A program made the position numbers and the translations under genes. 64,000 bases of DNA from Acholoe squamosa (Eukaryota; Annelida; Polychaeta; Phyllodocida; Polynoidae): the NCBI GenBank assembly GCA_949317995.1, contig OX439038.1:62640813-62704812 (forward strand), written 5' to 3'. Positions within the stretch are counted from its first letter, which is position 1. The number at the start of each line of letters is the position of its first letter. The notes under the pieces are model-generated. The model was given only the letters and a program-made list of their open reading frames with translations. It did no database searches and was not told the origin of the DNA. Shown here piece after piece: positions 1 to 11,350 of this stretch.

Positions 1-260
1 ATTGTAGTCAGTAGTATATACAGATGGACCTATTGTAGTCAGTAGTATATACAGATGGCCTATTTTAGTCAGTAGTATAATACAGATGGACCTATTGTAG
101 TCAGTAGTATAAAGATGGACTTACTTAGTATGCATAGATGAACATGTTGAGAGTGATATTATACAGATGGAGCTATTGAAGTGAGTAGTAGATACAGATG
201 GAGTTATTGCAATGAGAATTATACATCTGGACCTATTGTACTGAGTAGTATACTAAGTAA
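1..260 (+). repeat. Tandem array of a ~31-bp unit (orientation A)
   Basis: Units close to ATTGTAGTCAGTAGTATATA followed by CAGATGGACCT repeat about eight times, decaying rightward. The reverse complement of the same unit makes the arrays at 651-986 and 1441-1640, so the arrays face each other. No coding potential is seen. Confidence 0.85.
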
Positions 261-650
261 TATAATAAGACACGGCGAATACACAATGATTTACGGTTTC
301 TCACTACATATACGACTCACTGCAACACGTTCACCTTTATGTAATACTCACTACAGTAGGTGCATCTGTATATACTTCTCAGTACAATAAAGCCATCTTA
401 TATGCCTCGCTAAAATAGATCTATTGGATATACTACTCATCGCAAAGGGTTAATCTGTTTATAGTGCTCCCTACATTAATAATGTCTAATTGTACATTAT
501 TGTCACCATGAGAGGTCCATATATATAATTATACCCTGTGCTACTTATCTCTCCGTGAACTAGTAAAAGCAATGACACCCCAACTAAGGATCCCACTAGC
601 TGAGAATATGCAGGGTGAACAGGGTATTACGGTATGCGTATACTACTCCC
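261..650. other. Non-coding stretch between inverted arrays
   Basis: AT-rich sequence with scattered decayed pieces of the flanking ~31-bp repeat and no coding or RNA signal that I can support. Confidence 0.5.
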
Positions 651-986
651 TATGATATTGTTAATTTGGGTATACTACTCCCTACAATAGGACCATTTGT
701 ATAAACTACTACAATAGGGCCATTTGTATAAACTACTACAATAGGGCCATTTGTATAAACTACTCCCTACAGCACTGAACAATAGGTCTATTTGTGTATA
801 CTACTCATTGCAATAGGTCCATCTGTATTATACTACTCCCTACAATGGGTCCATTTGTGTATACTACTCCCTACAATAGGTCCATTTGTGTATACTACTC
901 CCTAAAATAGGTCCATTTGTGTATACTACTCCCTACAATGGGTCCATTTGTGTATACTACTCCCTACAATAGGTCCATTTGTTTAT
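651..986 (-). repeat. Tandem array of the ~31-bp unit (orientation B)
   Basis: About ten units of the form TATACTACTCCCTACAATAG then GTCCATTTGTG. This is the reverse complement of the array at 1-260 with CCC replacing GAC in the middle. Units at 839-985 are nearly identical, so this part was homogenised recently. Confidence 0.85.
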
Positions 987-1440
987 GCCATGGCTAATAT
1001 CATCGACACTATAGATTAGTACTACTTACGCCGTATTCAATGGGGGGGTGGAATACGATCCTCGCATATTCCGCAGTGCCATTTTGAAATTTATACAGAG
1101 CTAATTAGTTTCGTATTTAGGTATGGTTTTTAGAAGTTTTACGCAAAAAAAGAATGATTGAACTAGTTAAATAATATGTTATGAATTGTTTAAGGTATAT
1201 CTAAGTGTTAGCGCCATGTTAAAAAAGAAGATATTGCCCATTTATATCGAAACTAAAAGTAGCGGCTAGCTCTGTATCACATGACCTAAACAGTAAATAT
1301 GGTTGTGTTTCTTTATTTTAAAGCAATTTAACCCTGTAGGGCCATGGCATAAATGCAACGAGGCCTATAAGGCCTTGTTGAATATGGGCAGAAGCACCTC
1401 TGGGAATACGATCCTAAATTATTCACTGATCATTGACATT
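987..1440. other. Spacer between repeat arrays
   Basis: Contains a weak inverted pair around ACAGAGCTA (near 1093 and, reversed, near 1268) and a direct repeat of GGAATACGATCCT (near 1050 and 1401). It looks like transposon-derived filler. No gene is supported. Confidence 0.4.
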
Positions 1441-1640
1441 TGCTTATGTATACTACTCCCTACAATAGGTCCATTTGTGTATACTACTCCCTACAATAGG
1501 TCCATCTGTATATACTACTGACTACAATAGGTCCATCTGTAAATACTACTGACTACAATAGGTCCATTTAGGTCCATCTGTATATACTACTGACTACATA
1601 GGTCCATTTGTGCATTTGTGTATAATACTCCCTACAATTG
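1441..1640 (-). repeat. Third tandem array of the ~31-bp unit (orientation B)
   Basis: Six or so units in the same orientation as 651-986. Both the CCCTAC and the GACTAC variants occur, so it mixes the two subtypes. It abuts the 21-bp inverted repeat that begins at 1654. Confidence 0.8.
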
Positions 1641-1653
1641 GTGCATTTGTGTT

Positions 1654-2937
1654 TCTCACGAAAATGGAGCACAGGGTCACCATAACGTTCTTGTGTCACA
1701 AACACTTAATAAGGGCCATGCATACTTTTACATTACTGTCAGTAATATCTTGCTGTGGGCACATACTTTTGCATGTCTACCATCAGTATCTATCCCAATA
1801 TAGGGTGAAATGTGTGTATTTTAAATGTTTCAAGGTGAGAAAAAAAAGATGAAATATATAAGATGTCATATCTAAGATAAATACAAGGTAGAGAATAAAA
1901 TCATTTGTATGCACAATTGTAGAATCACAAAAGGAAAATTTTGATGACTTCAAATTCATTTTTCAATAAATTTTTGGGGGTTTGAAAGGAAATAAGTAGT
2001 TGCGTAACTTTTGCATCACCGTACGTAGGTACATTAAATTAGATATAACATCAGGGAGAATACTCCTTTGGAAAAAATGAATACCTCATTTTGTAGGTTT
2101 TAATAAGGGGAACATAGAGTTAAACATAAAATTCCCCAACACATGCACATAAATAATCTATAGCAATGACAAGCATGTGGTGTACCTACTGGCATCACCG
2201 TACGTAGGTCCACTAAAACTGCTATAAGACAAAGTCTATTGATATTTAATGAAACATTTTTTAACACAAAAGTGTAGCTTGTTTTGTGAATATATGTGCA
2301 AATTATTATACATGAAGGGTGCTTTCCCTTCATTTGATACAGCAAATCTATGGAAACATCACCGTACGTAGGTACATCACCATGGATTAATTTCAGGCTT
2401 AAAATGGATGTAATAATAAAAATGGTGAAGGTGCAATGTTTTTTTCAATATAGCCAGATGACCAGTCATTCAATTTGTGCAGGAAAAAATATCACTTCTC
2501 TAAAGCATTCTACTCATGGCAAGCAGAAACCATGGTCCATCACCGTACATAGGTGCATGGCCATTAGTACATTGGGTCCCTTACCAGAGTGGGTATGATC
2601 AAAGTGAGCATATCACCAATCATGATCAATAGAAATCAAAGATGTCATATGTCAACTATTATTTAGGCTAAATTGACTAATAATATTCAATATCATGCTA
2701 ATTATTTGACACTTAGGCTAATTATTTAGTCTGCTCATGCCTAGGATGCATCACCGTACATAGGTCCACTTTCAAACACAATAAGAAATGGCATAGAATG
2801 TTCAATTTACAAGATTAGTGTTCCAATTTTGTCAGGAATCTGTATTGCCCAATAGCTATTAGCCAAAAGAAAATTGGAATGATACAAGAAGTTCACGATT
2901 TTCCCCTTCCCAAGCACTGTGCTCCATTTTCGTGAGA
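1654..2937. mobile_element. Foldback/MITE-like element with 21-bp perfect inverted repeats
   Basis: The 21 bases at 1654-1674 (containing CACGAAAATGGAGCACAG) recur as an exact reverse complement at 2917-2937. Sequence just outside both ends resembles the ~31-bp unit of the neighbouring arrays (CATTTGTG on the left, CATATACAGATG on the right). The arrays and the 21-bp repeats may therefore belong to one composite foldback element covering about 1-3000. The interior carries five spaced copies of a 17-bp motif and no transposase. Family not assigned. Confidence 0.6.
2014..2765 (+). repeat. Five spaced copies of a 17-bp motif
   Basis: CATCACCGTACGTAGGT or its one-base variant CATCACCGTACATAGGT starts at 2014, 2193, 2357, 2538 and 2749, giving spacings of 179, 164, 181 and 211 bases. 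The spacer DNA differs between copies. The core GTACGTA is nearly palindromic. Confidence 0.85.
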
Positions 2938-5102
2938 ATTGACCATATACAGATGTTTGACTCACATATATGATCCCTAAGGCACTAGGGAGTACTTGTC
3001 TATCAAGTATAAGGCATATTATACTACAGTTATTGTTGCACGCACTGGTACCCATGCTAATTGGTCCATTTAGACTAGATAATAGGCTTGGTCCTCATTG
3101 AGCATGAAGATGATTAGCTGTTGGGGAGCCTTGGTGGAAGTCGGCCTTTAATTCGAAGTGACAAAGACCATGCACAGAGGGAATATATAGCAGGGAGCCG
3201 CCCAGTCTACATCAATTCAGTTACATGTACAATCCATGTGGTCAATATGGCGTGTGTGTGGTGAAGTGGACTAGGACAAAGTCACATTTGTCTTACCTGT
3301 TGGAGCTGCTCATATTGACAGATGGGTTCATTGACGCTATCTCTCCTAGGGGAGGTAGGCCTACAAGGAACGACACACGTATCGGTCGATGTTGGAGCTT
3401 TACGGTAGTAGGCCTACATGCATACCGACCATTGTGGTATCTTAAATCCTAAGTCGATATCATAATATTTGAAAATGAGACCAAAGGACTTGATCGATAG
3501 TTTCGATGAGTGACATATCCGAATACAGTACTGAGAAACAATGACTTTAGACAATGACCTTATGAAATAGAAACTTCCAAGAGTGAAGAAAGACTCTAAA
3601 GTTGGTAAAAGTCCTGCAGACCAAGGGATACCAATGGATGGCCTTCTGGGACCATTTGGCCTATAACTCAACATACAGGATCTTTGAAGAAAAAAGATAA
3701 AGAATTGAGTGAATGTAGGCGTAGGCCTATTTGTATGAACAATTATGAGAGTATTCTTTATCACTTCCTATGTGTTTCATATCACTTGCATCTGATTGGT
3801 ATTTGCTCCCTTTGAATAAGGTTAGTGACAATCCTTCAAACCATTTCATTTTGAAAGGAAATCTTTTATCAAATTCAGTAGAAGACGTATGTCATCAGAA
3901 ATAATTTTTGTATTTCATGAAATACCATACGAATCACATCAGGTCATATTATGACTGATTTCAACGTAGGCCTATAACCTTTTTCTTACTCCAATACGAG
4001 GCAAATAACAGGAGCCTATGTAAAAATCATATATGAAAAGTCCCCTGGTTTTATATATTTTTCAATGTAAGGAAAATATAAGGATATAGAGAATAATAAT
4101 GCACATTGGTCCAATTAAGGATGCCAGTTGGTGTAATTTAAGCACCTGGTTGCCTAAATTGGACCATTAGGCTTTGTTTTTCAATTGCACACCCTGACTA
4201 GAGAAATTTAAATCCCTAGATTTGTATGTTATCACCAGAAAGCTATAAGGTACCCTCACAAAGGCCCTTGATGGGGGGGGGGGTCCCCATGTCACATGTC
4301 GATTTTAAGAAATGCCCATGTCCCATGACACTAAGCAAAACCTTTGTCACTGGTGTCAGTAACTTAGCTAAACCAATTAGGCCTATATGGGGCTTTTTTC
4401 AGGGCTTATCATAACAACAATTATCAACTATTCTTGCATATCTTAAATGAGTTATCCAATTCAGGGGTGGCGGAACCATTGCAAAGTGGGGGTGGGAGGG
4501 GGGCAAGGCCGAGATATTGGCCACTGGGTCTTGGTGGGGGGAAGGGGTGGGTTGCAGTAGTAGGTACATGGATTGGGGGGACCCATTGAAATTTGTAGAA
4601 TCGTACCTGCCGAGTGTAGACAGGGAAGAAGTGAGATATAAAAAAGAAAGTTTCATTGTTAAGAGAATTTAAGTGATATTTTTCTTCTAATGAAGAATGG
4701 GGGTCTGGGGGTAGGGCCTATCCCCCAGGAAATCTTTGGACATTGTGAGGCCAAAAGCTGTATTTTAGTGCCTTTTGAGGATAGCTGACAATGGCATCTT
4801 CTTAGGCTCTGTAAAGGTAGCATACATGCAAACTCTGGACGTGAAAGAAACTGACGCAAGTCTTTAGTGAACGATTTGGCCAGATTGATTAAATTGCAAT
4901 TGATCTTGTAGGCCTATAGTGGTCCTGTAGTGGTGTTTTGGTAGAGATTTGGGGATCATAGGTTATATTGAAACAGACCCCAGAGTGCAAACAGAGCATG
5001 TGTAGGCCTGATTGCGACAAGGAATACGTCCATTTAACCTATATAGTACTAGTTATGCCATTTAATACCAACCACAAACGGATATCGTATTCCTTTAATA
5101 AG
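2938..5102. other. Intergenic stretch, no gene seen
   Basis: Contains several TAGGCCTA-type words, a small hairpin at about 4108-4168 (TTGGTCCAATTAAGG against a reversed near copy) and G-runs near 4268 and 4490. No coding exon is supported in either strand. Confidence 0.4.
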
Positions 5103-5112
5103 AAAAGTACTC

Positions 5113-5185
5113 CGCCCAATGAGGGACTCGAACCCTCGACCCTCAGATTAAAAGTCTGATGCTCTACCGACTGAGCTAACCGGGC
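5113..5185 (-). tRNA. tRNA-Lys (anticodon UUU)
   Basis: Read on the minus strand the sequence starts GCCCGGTTAGCTCAGTCGG and folds as a full cloverleaf. The acceptor stem GCCCGGT pairs with ATTGGGC with two G-U pairs. The anticodon stem is TCAGA/TCTGA with loop CTTTTAA, placing anticodon TTT at plus 5150-5152. The T arm is GAGGG-TTCGAGT-CCCTC. There is no intron and no encoded CCA. A run of four T (plus 5103-5106 read as A) follows about seven bases downstream and would serve as the Pol III terminator. A and B boxes are canonical, so this looks like a working gene. Confidence 0.95.
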
Positions 5186-5977
5186 TTCATACTGTAAGTA
5201 ATCTGAGCTGATTATATAACTCGACCAGTTAATCAATCAGGGCCCTCACTATCATAGAGGAGACAGATGCATGATGTATTGATTTAGAGTCCACTAATAA
5301 CGGCTTGCGTCATGACATCGCCTCAAACACAAAATTTACCAAATATGAAATCGTTCCATTACCTATACATGTATGTGCATCCGTATGTGTATCGTACCAA
5401 ATTAGCATACCATTTCCATATGAACTAGGCCTGCACCAATGTACAGGCCTACTACATCTATAAGCATTTGAGAAATGTCGACCCTATGTTATTAGGCCCT
5501 AATTTGAATTCATATGTCATCATTTCAGAGACACTAGGCTACATTTTGGCACGGGGGGAGGCTACTACATACTGTGGGCCTACTGTTGTACAACGCAGGT
5601 CACCTTATCAGCAGTTTACTGATTAAGAACGTGGTTACCTACATGAACATTGTTGCAATAGCCATTTGTAAGCATGTAGGATGTGATTTGTAAAATACAT
5701 CTGAACCACATAATTTTAAAGAAATCGGGTGGGGGATAAGGAGAATATTGGGGTGGATAGAGAGGTATTTGTCACCAAGTGAACGCAGACCAGCCGAGCA
5801 AAACCTAGGACGACAAATCATAAATGTGTGACCATACCGTTGGATGATGGCAAGGTTTTGTCAGCAAAGAAGCTCGATGCCAAGTGGGCGGCCAACTTTA
5901 CAAGTTAAACAGCGCATGACCTCGAACGAGGAAGAAACACACGGCAGCAAACCTTTCCATTTTTAGGTCAAGGCAAA
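5186..5977. other. Upstream flank, no gene seen
   Basis: Intergenic DNA between the tRNA and the signal-peptide exon. It presumably contains the promoter of the VWA gene, but no clear TATA or initiator can be defended. Confidence 0.35.
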
Positions 5978-6450
5978 ATGGCCCTCTCAAGAACATGTTT
6001 TCTCGTTGTGTGTATCCTCATGGTCGATGGTAAGTTTTCTCTCTGATCTCTCTGAATGAAATAACACATCTAATTCTACATGTAATTTCCAGAAAAAAAT
6101 AGTGTATAATTGGACCTAACACCAATGGTGTGAATAAATGGGTCCGGTGTAAAATCCTTCCCTTGATGTTATTAATGTAATTTTCAAAGTATGGCTTTAG
6201 TAGCTTTAATATAAGTGCTTAGTCAAATTTGTACATGGCTATACTAATTGTGATGTCAGGTTCCAGATGTGACCTTGATATTGGATTTGTCATTGAGAGC
6301 ACTGGAAACCTCACTCACCCTGTCACCACGCGTAACTGGCACATTATTGGAGATTTTGTAACATTTATCATCAAAGAGTTGCCTAGATGGTGTACACGGA
6401 CGGGAATAACAGTATTCGGTGCACAGTCTGCAACATTCAATTATCAATAA
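5978..6450 (+). CDS. Secreted VWA-domain protein, first two exons (possibly a damaged gene)
   Basis: Exon 1 (5978-6029) encodes MALSRTCFLVVCILMVDG, a plausible secretory signal peptide, and ends at a GTAAGT donor with one base left over. Exon 2 (6260-6450) starts after GATGTCAG in the matching phase and encodes a von Willebrand A domain start: RCDLDIGFVIESTGNL, then NWHIIGDFVTFI, then GITVFGAQSATFNYQ. The usual MIDAS DxSxS is altered to ESTGN, so metal binding may be weak or lost. The frame hits a stop at 6448-6450, only about 60 residues into a domain that is usually about 180 long, and no donor precedes it. Either the gene is broken here or an exon end was missed. A second VWA domain lies at about 11.35 kb. 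I infer one gene but cannot show it. Confidence 0.55.
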
Positions 6451-6612
6451 TGGATCCTAACTTAAACATACTTCATTTTAGATCTCCACGACCAGGGTCA
6501 AGCGAACCGAAGAGTTTATATTTTGGACTACAAATAACAATAAAAGAGCTCTTCAGTTCCAGCACCTTTCAAACAACTAATGATAATGTACTCAGAGTAG
6601 CCATTGTGATAA

Positions 6613-7080
6613 TACACTGCAAAAAAGGTGTTTAAAGATACACACCAAATTTTCTCAACACCAATATTTAAACATCTAAACACTTGAAGTGTTTAGGTGT
6701 TTAACATTTAAACACTTATTCTCAAACACCTAAACACTGAAGTGTTTAAGTGTTTAGCATTTAAACACTTGGTTAAACACTTCCTAGTTAAACGCGTTTA
6801 AAATTAGTGCTGACAACTTAGGACGTCAGGTTGATGACCTAAAGTCGTCATTTTGACCACTTAAAGGGGTGCATCCACTCTGACGGATGGACCATCCGTC
6901 CCCCTTCATCCGTCATTTTCTCCATAGAAATCAATGATAAATGATACGGATGAAACTCACGGATGGTCCATCCGTGGGCAGTGGACGCACCCCTTAAGGT
7001 AGTTGTTTTAGGTATTGTCAACCTGAGGACCTATAGTCGTCACCACTGACTACTTTCGGAACTGCCAGGTTTTGAGTGTA
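6613..7080. mobile_element. MITE with TACACT(G)CAAAA ends, host of a nested MITE
   Basis: The left end reads TACACTGCAAAAAAGG and the right end, reversed, TACACTCAAAACC, next to TA dinucleotides. The left half carries palindromic runs of AAACACTTGAAGTGTTT type. The right half carries GACCTATAGTCGTCA mirrored from GACCTAAAGTCGTCA at about 6838. A TTAA-flanked element sits inside. Ends of this kind also bound the element at 18600-19344. Confidence 0.55.
6861..6997. mobile_element. 137-bp MITE flanked by TTAA (piggyBac-like target)
   Basis: TTAA occurs at 6861-6864 and 6994-6997. Between them lie inverted ends GGGGTGCATCCAC and, reversed, GGGGTGCGTCCAC, each followed by CGGATGGACCATCCGT, itself a palindrome. 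The TTAA duplication is what piggyBac-class transposases produce. No coding capacity. Confidence 0.75.
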
Positions 7081-7099
7081 ATTCCTGTCTCTGTTTGAG

Positions 7100-7860
7100 A
7101 ATTGAACTAAATTTATTTCGCATGAGTCTTAATTGCGGCCTAATTGCCTCCTATAATTGTGGCCCAACGGGGGAGAACGCATCACCAGGGGGATTTTTAG
7201 AACTGGTTTTGGCCACCAGGGGGCATTATATGGATAAAACACTGACAAATATGCTAAAAAAAAGCTTTAGACCAATTTTTGATAAGGAATCATGTGGTAT
7301 GCTTAGAATCATTCCATCTCCACTGAAAATGTTCCATTTTTGGAACCTTGGTTGCCATGGAAACATAGGAAATTGGTAGATAAGGCAGGTAGATAAGGCA
7401 ATTTCTGGTTGCCATGGAAACTACTCCCCTATTCCAAATGGGAATTTTTGCCACAGACTTTTTTTGAAATTCCTTCAGGAACCCAGAACCGAAAACAGAG
7501 CTCAAAAATTCCTTCTGCAACCAATTTTATGACAAAAATATCACATTTCTTTGGTTAATTTTCCACAAAACTGTATTTTTTTGCATAATTACTGTTTATG
7601 ATAGGATATAATGCATTTAGAGCTTATTTCCTATTTTCGGTTGTACTCACCCACCTATGTTTGATAAGCAATTACAACAAAACTAACAGGGATATTTAAG
7701 CTCAAGATATCTCATTTTAAAGCCCATGACCTAAATCTTAAAAAGTCATTTCCCCCCAGCAGGCATGTTTTCCCTCACCTGGCCACAATTATCATATTTT
7801 TTTCTTCCTCGAATTGGCCACAGTATAGGGTTATCAGACTAGCTAAACGAGTTAGGTAGC
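7100..7860. repeat. Dispersed repeat, copy 1
   Basis: Words such as GGTTTTGGCCACCAGGGGG and GGTTGCCATGGAAAC (the latter twice, 7348 and 7407) recur in reverse orientation at about 13600-13890 (CCCCCTGGTGGCTAAAACAGG, TTTCCATGGCAAC). The open frame at 7095-7379 is a by-product of this repeat. Family not recognised. Confidence 0.5.
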
Positions 7861-9235
7861 TGTGAGAGCTAATAAAAGTGATGTATAGGCCTCGAGGCTG
7901 GGTTTCTTCCCGGACGAAAGGTATTTCTTCCTGGACAGTGGAAGAAACCTGATAGAAACCTATTTTGTCTGGTTTCTTCCGGAAAAAATGGAAGAAACTG
8001 GAGGAAACTCAGAGCACTCTGGGAAAGAAGTATGTAAGCCATGACTTTTGCTAAATTCACCTGCTATGGTGAAGAGACAGACTGATGGGGATCTATGAAA
8101 GCAAGACCTGGCATAAGAATACTAGTTTTCTTGCGAATGTAACTCAATTGCTTTCAAAATTTGGATCAACCCTTTTGAAAAGACCACTCCCATAGTGTTA
8201 AACCGTTAGCTCTAGCTTAGATAAGTGTGTCAAATATGCTGCAGATTCAGTAGATGACATGACAGTGTGCCCCTGTTGAACCGATTCTTACCCTTGGACC
8301 ATATCAAGCCAGAGCACTAATTCTAACACTCTAGATATCAAGTGAAGATTTTATATGCAATGGCTTCTACTTTGTAGTTTTTTCATTGTCCAATGTGGAG
8401 AATAGGTGAGAGAAATGGGTTGCATCCATCTCAAAGCCAAAAAGGACAAAACTAGGGAAATGTCCACAATCAAAACATAAGCCCAAGCACCATTAGGTGG
8501 CATGGGGAAGCAGCATTACAGGCGACACAGGTATTCCTTTGTTCTTTTTATTTTTCTTTACATTTATATGCCAGTTTCATGTGAATGTCTTGGTATTTTG
8601 CGTCAATATCGCGCCATTGATGCACCTGTGTTGCTGAGAACAATGCTGCTATAGTCAAGAATGGTATCACACAGTAGTCTCGTTCTATACAGGTTAATTA
8701 CCCGGGGTTAATTACCAGACTATACTTTTAATATCTGTTTAGCTGTTCATCTTTCACTTTCAGTATTTTAACATTTATGTGATGATTATCTAGCTTTTGC
8801 TCAGAAAAGGAAAAGAAAGACAAAATTAAGAGATTATGGTCAGTTTTCAGACAAGTGTGTCTTGTATCCATGAAACCAAACAAGCAAATTTCAACCACTT
8901 CACAACACAGGCATCTTTTGCCAGAATTTAGTTTCTTCCAGCACATATTTGGTACAACCTTCACAAGCTTATAAATAGCTTACCACCAAATAGCTATTGA
9001 ATTCAGTCCTCCCTTAGGAGAGGTATAAAGTCAGTTTAAATCACCATGGTAGATAAGCTATGTGCCTTGAATATAAAAGGGCAGAGTTTAAGTTAGTCTC
9101 ACTTTGGAAAGAACTGGAAATGTAATTTTTTCCAGGTCACAAAACAGACAATATCCACTCATAATATGGTTTCCTCCATCATGATTTTGAAAAAAAAACG
9201 ATAAATCGCCCCACAGACAGAAATGGAGAAGATAT
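7861..9235. other. Intergenic or intronic stretch, no gene seen
   Basis: Contains runs of TTTCTTCC/GGAAGAAAC words at 7900-8005 that recur at 10640-10735 on the other side of the 9236-10559 element. Otherwise no coding, RNA or clear repeat signal. Confidence 0.35.
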
Positions 9236-10559
9236 CCCAGGTAACAAAATGATGTAATTTTAATGTTAAATTAACGTCATTTCCAAGTAGAAAAAACGTT
9301 CAAAGGTGGTTCAGCTTAACTCTATTTCATGGATTCAAAACAACATTGAATAAATGTTGAAAAAACGTTGATTTAACACCAGAATTCTCATGCAAATAGG
9401 CATTAGAATGACTTGGGATTATCCTTGAACCAACCTCATCTTGCTCCCTATGATGCCTGCGTATTAGCATAGGATATTTACATTCTCTTTACTTTTCTTA
9501 TATATTTCATAGAATAGGAAACATTCCCTCTCATCGCTTGATGTTCAAATGGTACACCAATCCTCTTTTGCAAAAGGATGATGTGGCCCATGTGTGGGAG
9601 GAGCAGCATATTGATTCATAAGGGAAGATGCTTTGCTTTGAATTTTAACCTCACCTATGTGCCCTTTGGACACGTCAAGGGTGAGAGGTCCCGTGGCGTG
9701 AAACCCGGACCCGTACACTAGAGGGAGCTAAGGTAGAAATCACGCCCCTACACATTTACCGAGGCAATGGTTCTTTAACATCCGTCACTACATAGGCATA
9801 GTGAGAGATGGACAGGCCTGTTTCAAGTCATTTGTCTGCCATGACCGCCGAGAGACTTTCCAGCACAGCCTAGCCAGAGCAGGGAGGAACTCAAACGACA
9901 CCTTACGGCGACGTTTGGAACCACCACTATGCCCCGGCCGGGCCGGGAACCGAACCCACGACCTTACGGCCTGTGAGCGGACGCGCTACCGACTGCGCCA
10001 CGCCTCCCGGCTAAAGAACTTGTAAGGGAAGACAGAACGGGAACAGGTTATAGAAATTCTAAATGTTTCAATAAGGGTGTCTACCACACCGTGGACCATT
10101 ATGCAGGGACAATTTTCGTTTATTCATGGATATTTTTCCACCAAGATATATCTGGACATGGGATCTTAATTATAAGGTTGATACAACTAGCATATTATCA
10201 TCACTCTGCTACATATCAGACAGATACCTGTGTGCAGCATTCAGCCCAGTCCTACCATAACATTTCCTGCCATCTAGGGAGTCATTTGGGAACCATAGAA
10301 TAACGTTCAGTCAACATTTTTTAAACCAGTTAAATCAACATTGTTTTGACTCAACATTCTGAATGTTGATCAACGTTAATCAAGGATTATCTGGAAAAAC
10401 CTTCTGAACCTTCTTTAAATGTTAAACCAACATTTATGAAAAAACGTTTTCTTAAAAACCGAAAATCAATGTTGAAACAATGTTTTTCAACAAATGTTAG
10501 TCCAACTAACCATCAGTGAACGATGATTAACGTTCACCTAACGTTTCTTGTTACCTGGG
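9236..10559. mobile_element. Non-autonomous DNA transposon with CCCAGGTAACAA ends
   Basis: A perfect 12-bp terminal inverted repeat CCCAGGTAACAA at 9236-9247 is mirrored at 10548-10559. Both subterminal regions are rich in CAACATT, AACGTT and GTTGATTTAAC words in opposed orientation, so the inverted ends extend loosely for more than 100 bp. No transposase is seen. A tRNA-derived SINE is inserted in the middle. Confidence 0.65.
9655..10011 (-). mobile_element. tRNA-derived SINE
   Basis: Read on the minus strand the head (10011 to about 9937) looks like a tRNA: GCCGGGAGGCGTGGCGCAGT opens it, with A box TGGCGCAGTCGG (plus 9989-10000) and B box GGTTCGGTTCC (plus 9946-9956). A tRNA-unrelated body follows towards 9655; the 3' end is uncertain. 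The 74-residue open frame on the plus strand here is a by-product. It is nested in the 9236-10559 element and so is younger than it. Confidence 0.8.
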
Positions 10560-10748
10560 TACCTCTGAAATTAACTTTATTATACTTTAATTGGTACACA
10601 GTGACATCTTGAATTATATTCTACATGTTTAGAGACATCTTTCCAGTTTCTTCCACTTTGAGGCTAACAAAACCTATTTTTCCGCATTTTTTACCGTTTT
10701 TCCGCCCTCTGGAAGAAACCTCCCAAACCTGATAGCCCTATTTTCATA

Positions 10749-11173
10749 GTTCCAGCCTGTAACTCATTCCGTACCTCCTATGTAGTTCAAGCCTGTAACT
10801 CATTCCGTACCTCCTATGTAGTTCCAGCCTGTAACTCATTCCGTACCTCCTATGTAGTTCCAGCCTGTAAATCATTCCGTACCTCCTATGTAGTTCCAGC
10901 CTGTAACTCATTCCGTACCTCCTATGTAGTTCCAGCCTGTAACTCATTCCGTACCTCCTATGTAGTTCAAGCCTGTAACTCATTCCGTACCTCCTATGTA
11001 GTTCCAGCCTGTAACTCATTCCGTACCTCCTATGTAGTTCCAGACTGTAACTCATTCCGTACCTCCTATGTAGTTCCAGCCTGTAACTCATTCCGTACCT
11101 CCTATGTAGTTCAAGCCTGTAACTCATTCCGTACCTCCTATGTAGTTCAAGCCTGTAACTCATTCCGTACCTC
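10749..11173. repeat. 36-bp minisatellite, about 12 copies
   Basis: The unit contains TTCCAGCCTGTAACTCATTC and CGTACCTCCTATGTAG, repeated nearly perfectly with single C/A and C/A changes. Because 36 is a multiple of three and the unit lacks stops in one minus frame, it yields a false 139-residue open frame of repeating MSYRLELHRRYG. No codon start context or splice signal supports translation. Confidence 0.95.
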
Positions 11174-11350
11174 CATCATGGAGGGACGGAATGGGGGCTG
11201 CATCAGACTATTTTTTCAGTGTAAGGTGATGGATGGGGTGATGCACTCTTTTCATGTTTTTCTGATTTATTCATTTTGAACATCACAGCTAAACGAATAA
11301 GTAGGTAAGAGATTTAATAAAAGTGTTTCTGATTTATTCATTTGAAATTA

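Noticed and set aside
2014-2765. CRISPR array
   Set aside because: Spacing varies from 164 to 211, the repeat is only 17 bp, there are no cas genes, and the host is plainly an animal.
9801-10025. 74-codon plus frame, protein-like
   Set aside because: Antisense of a tRNA-derived SINE.
10744-11163. 139-codon minus frame of repeating MSYRLELHRRYG
   Set aside because: A 36-bp tandem repeat that stays open only because 36 is divisible by three.
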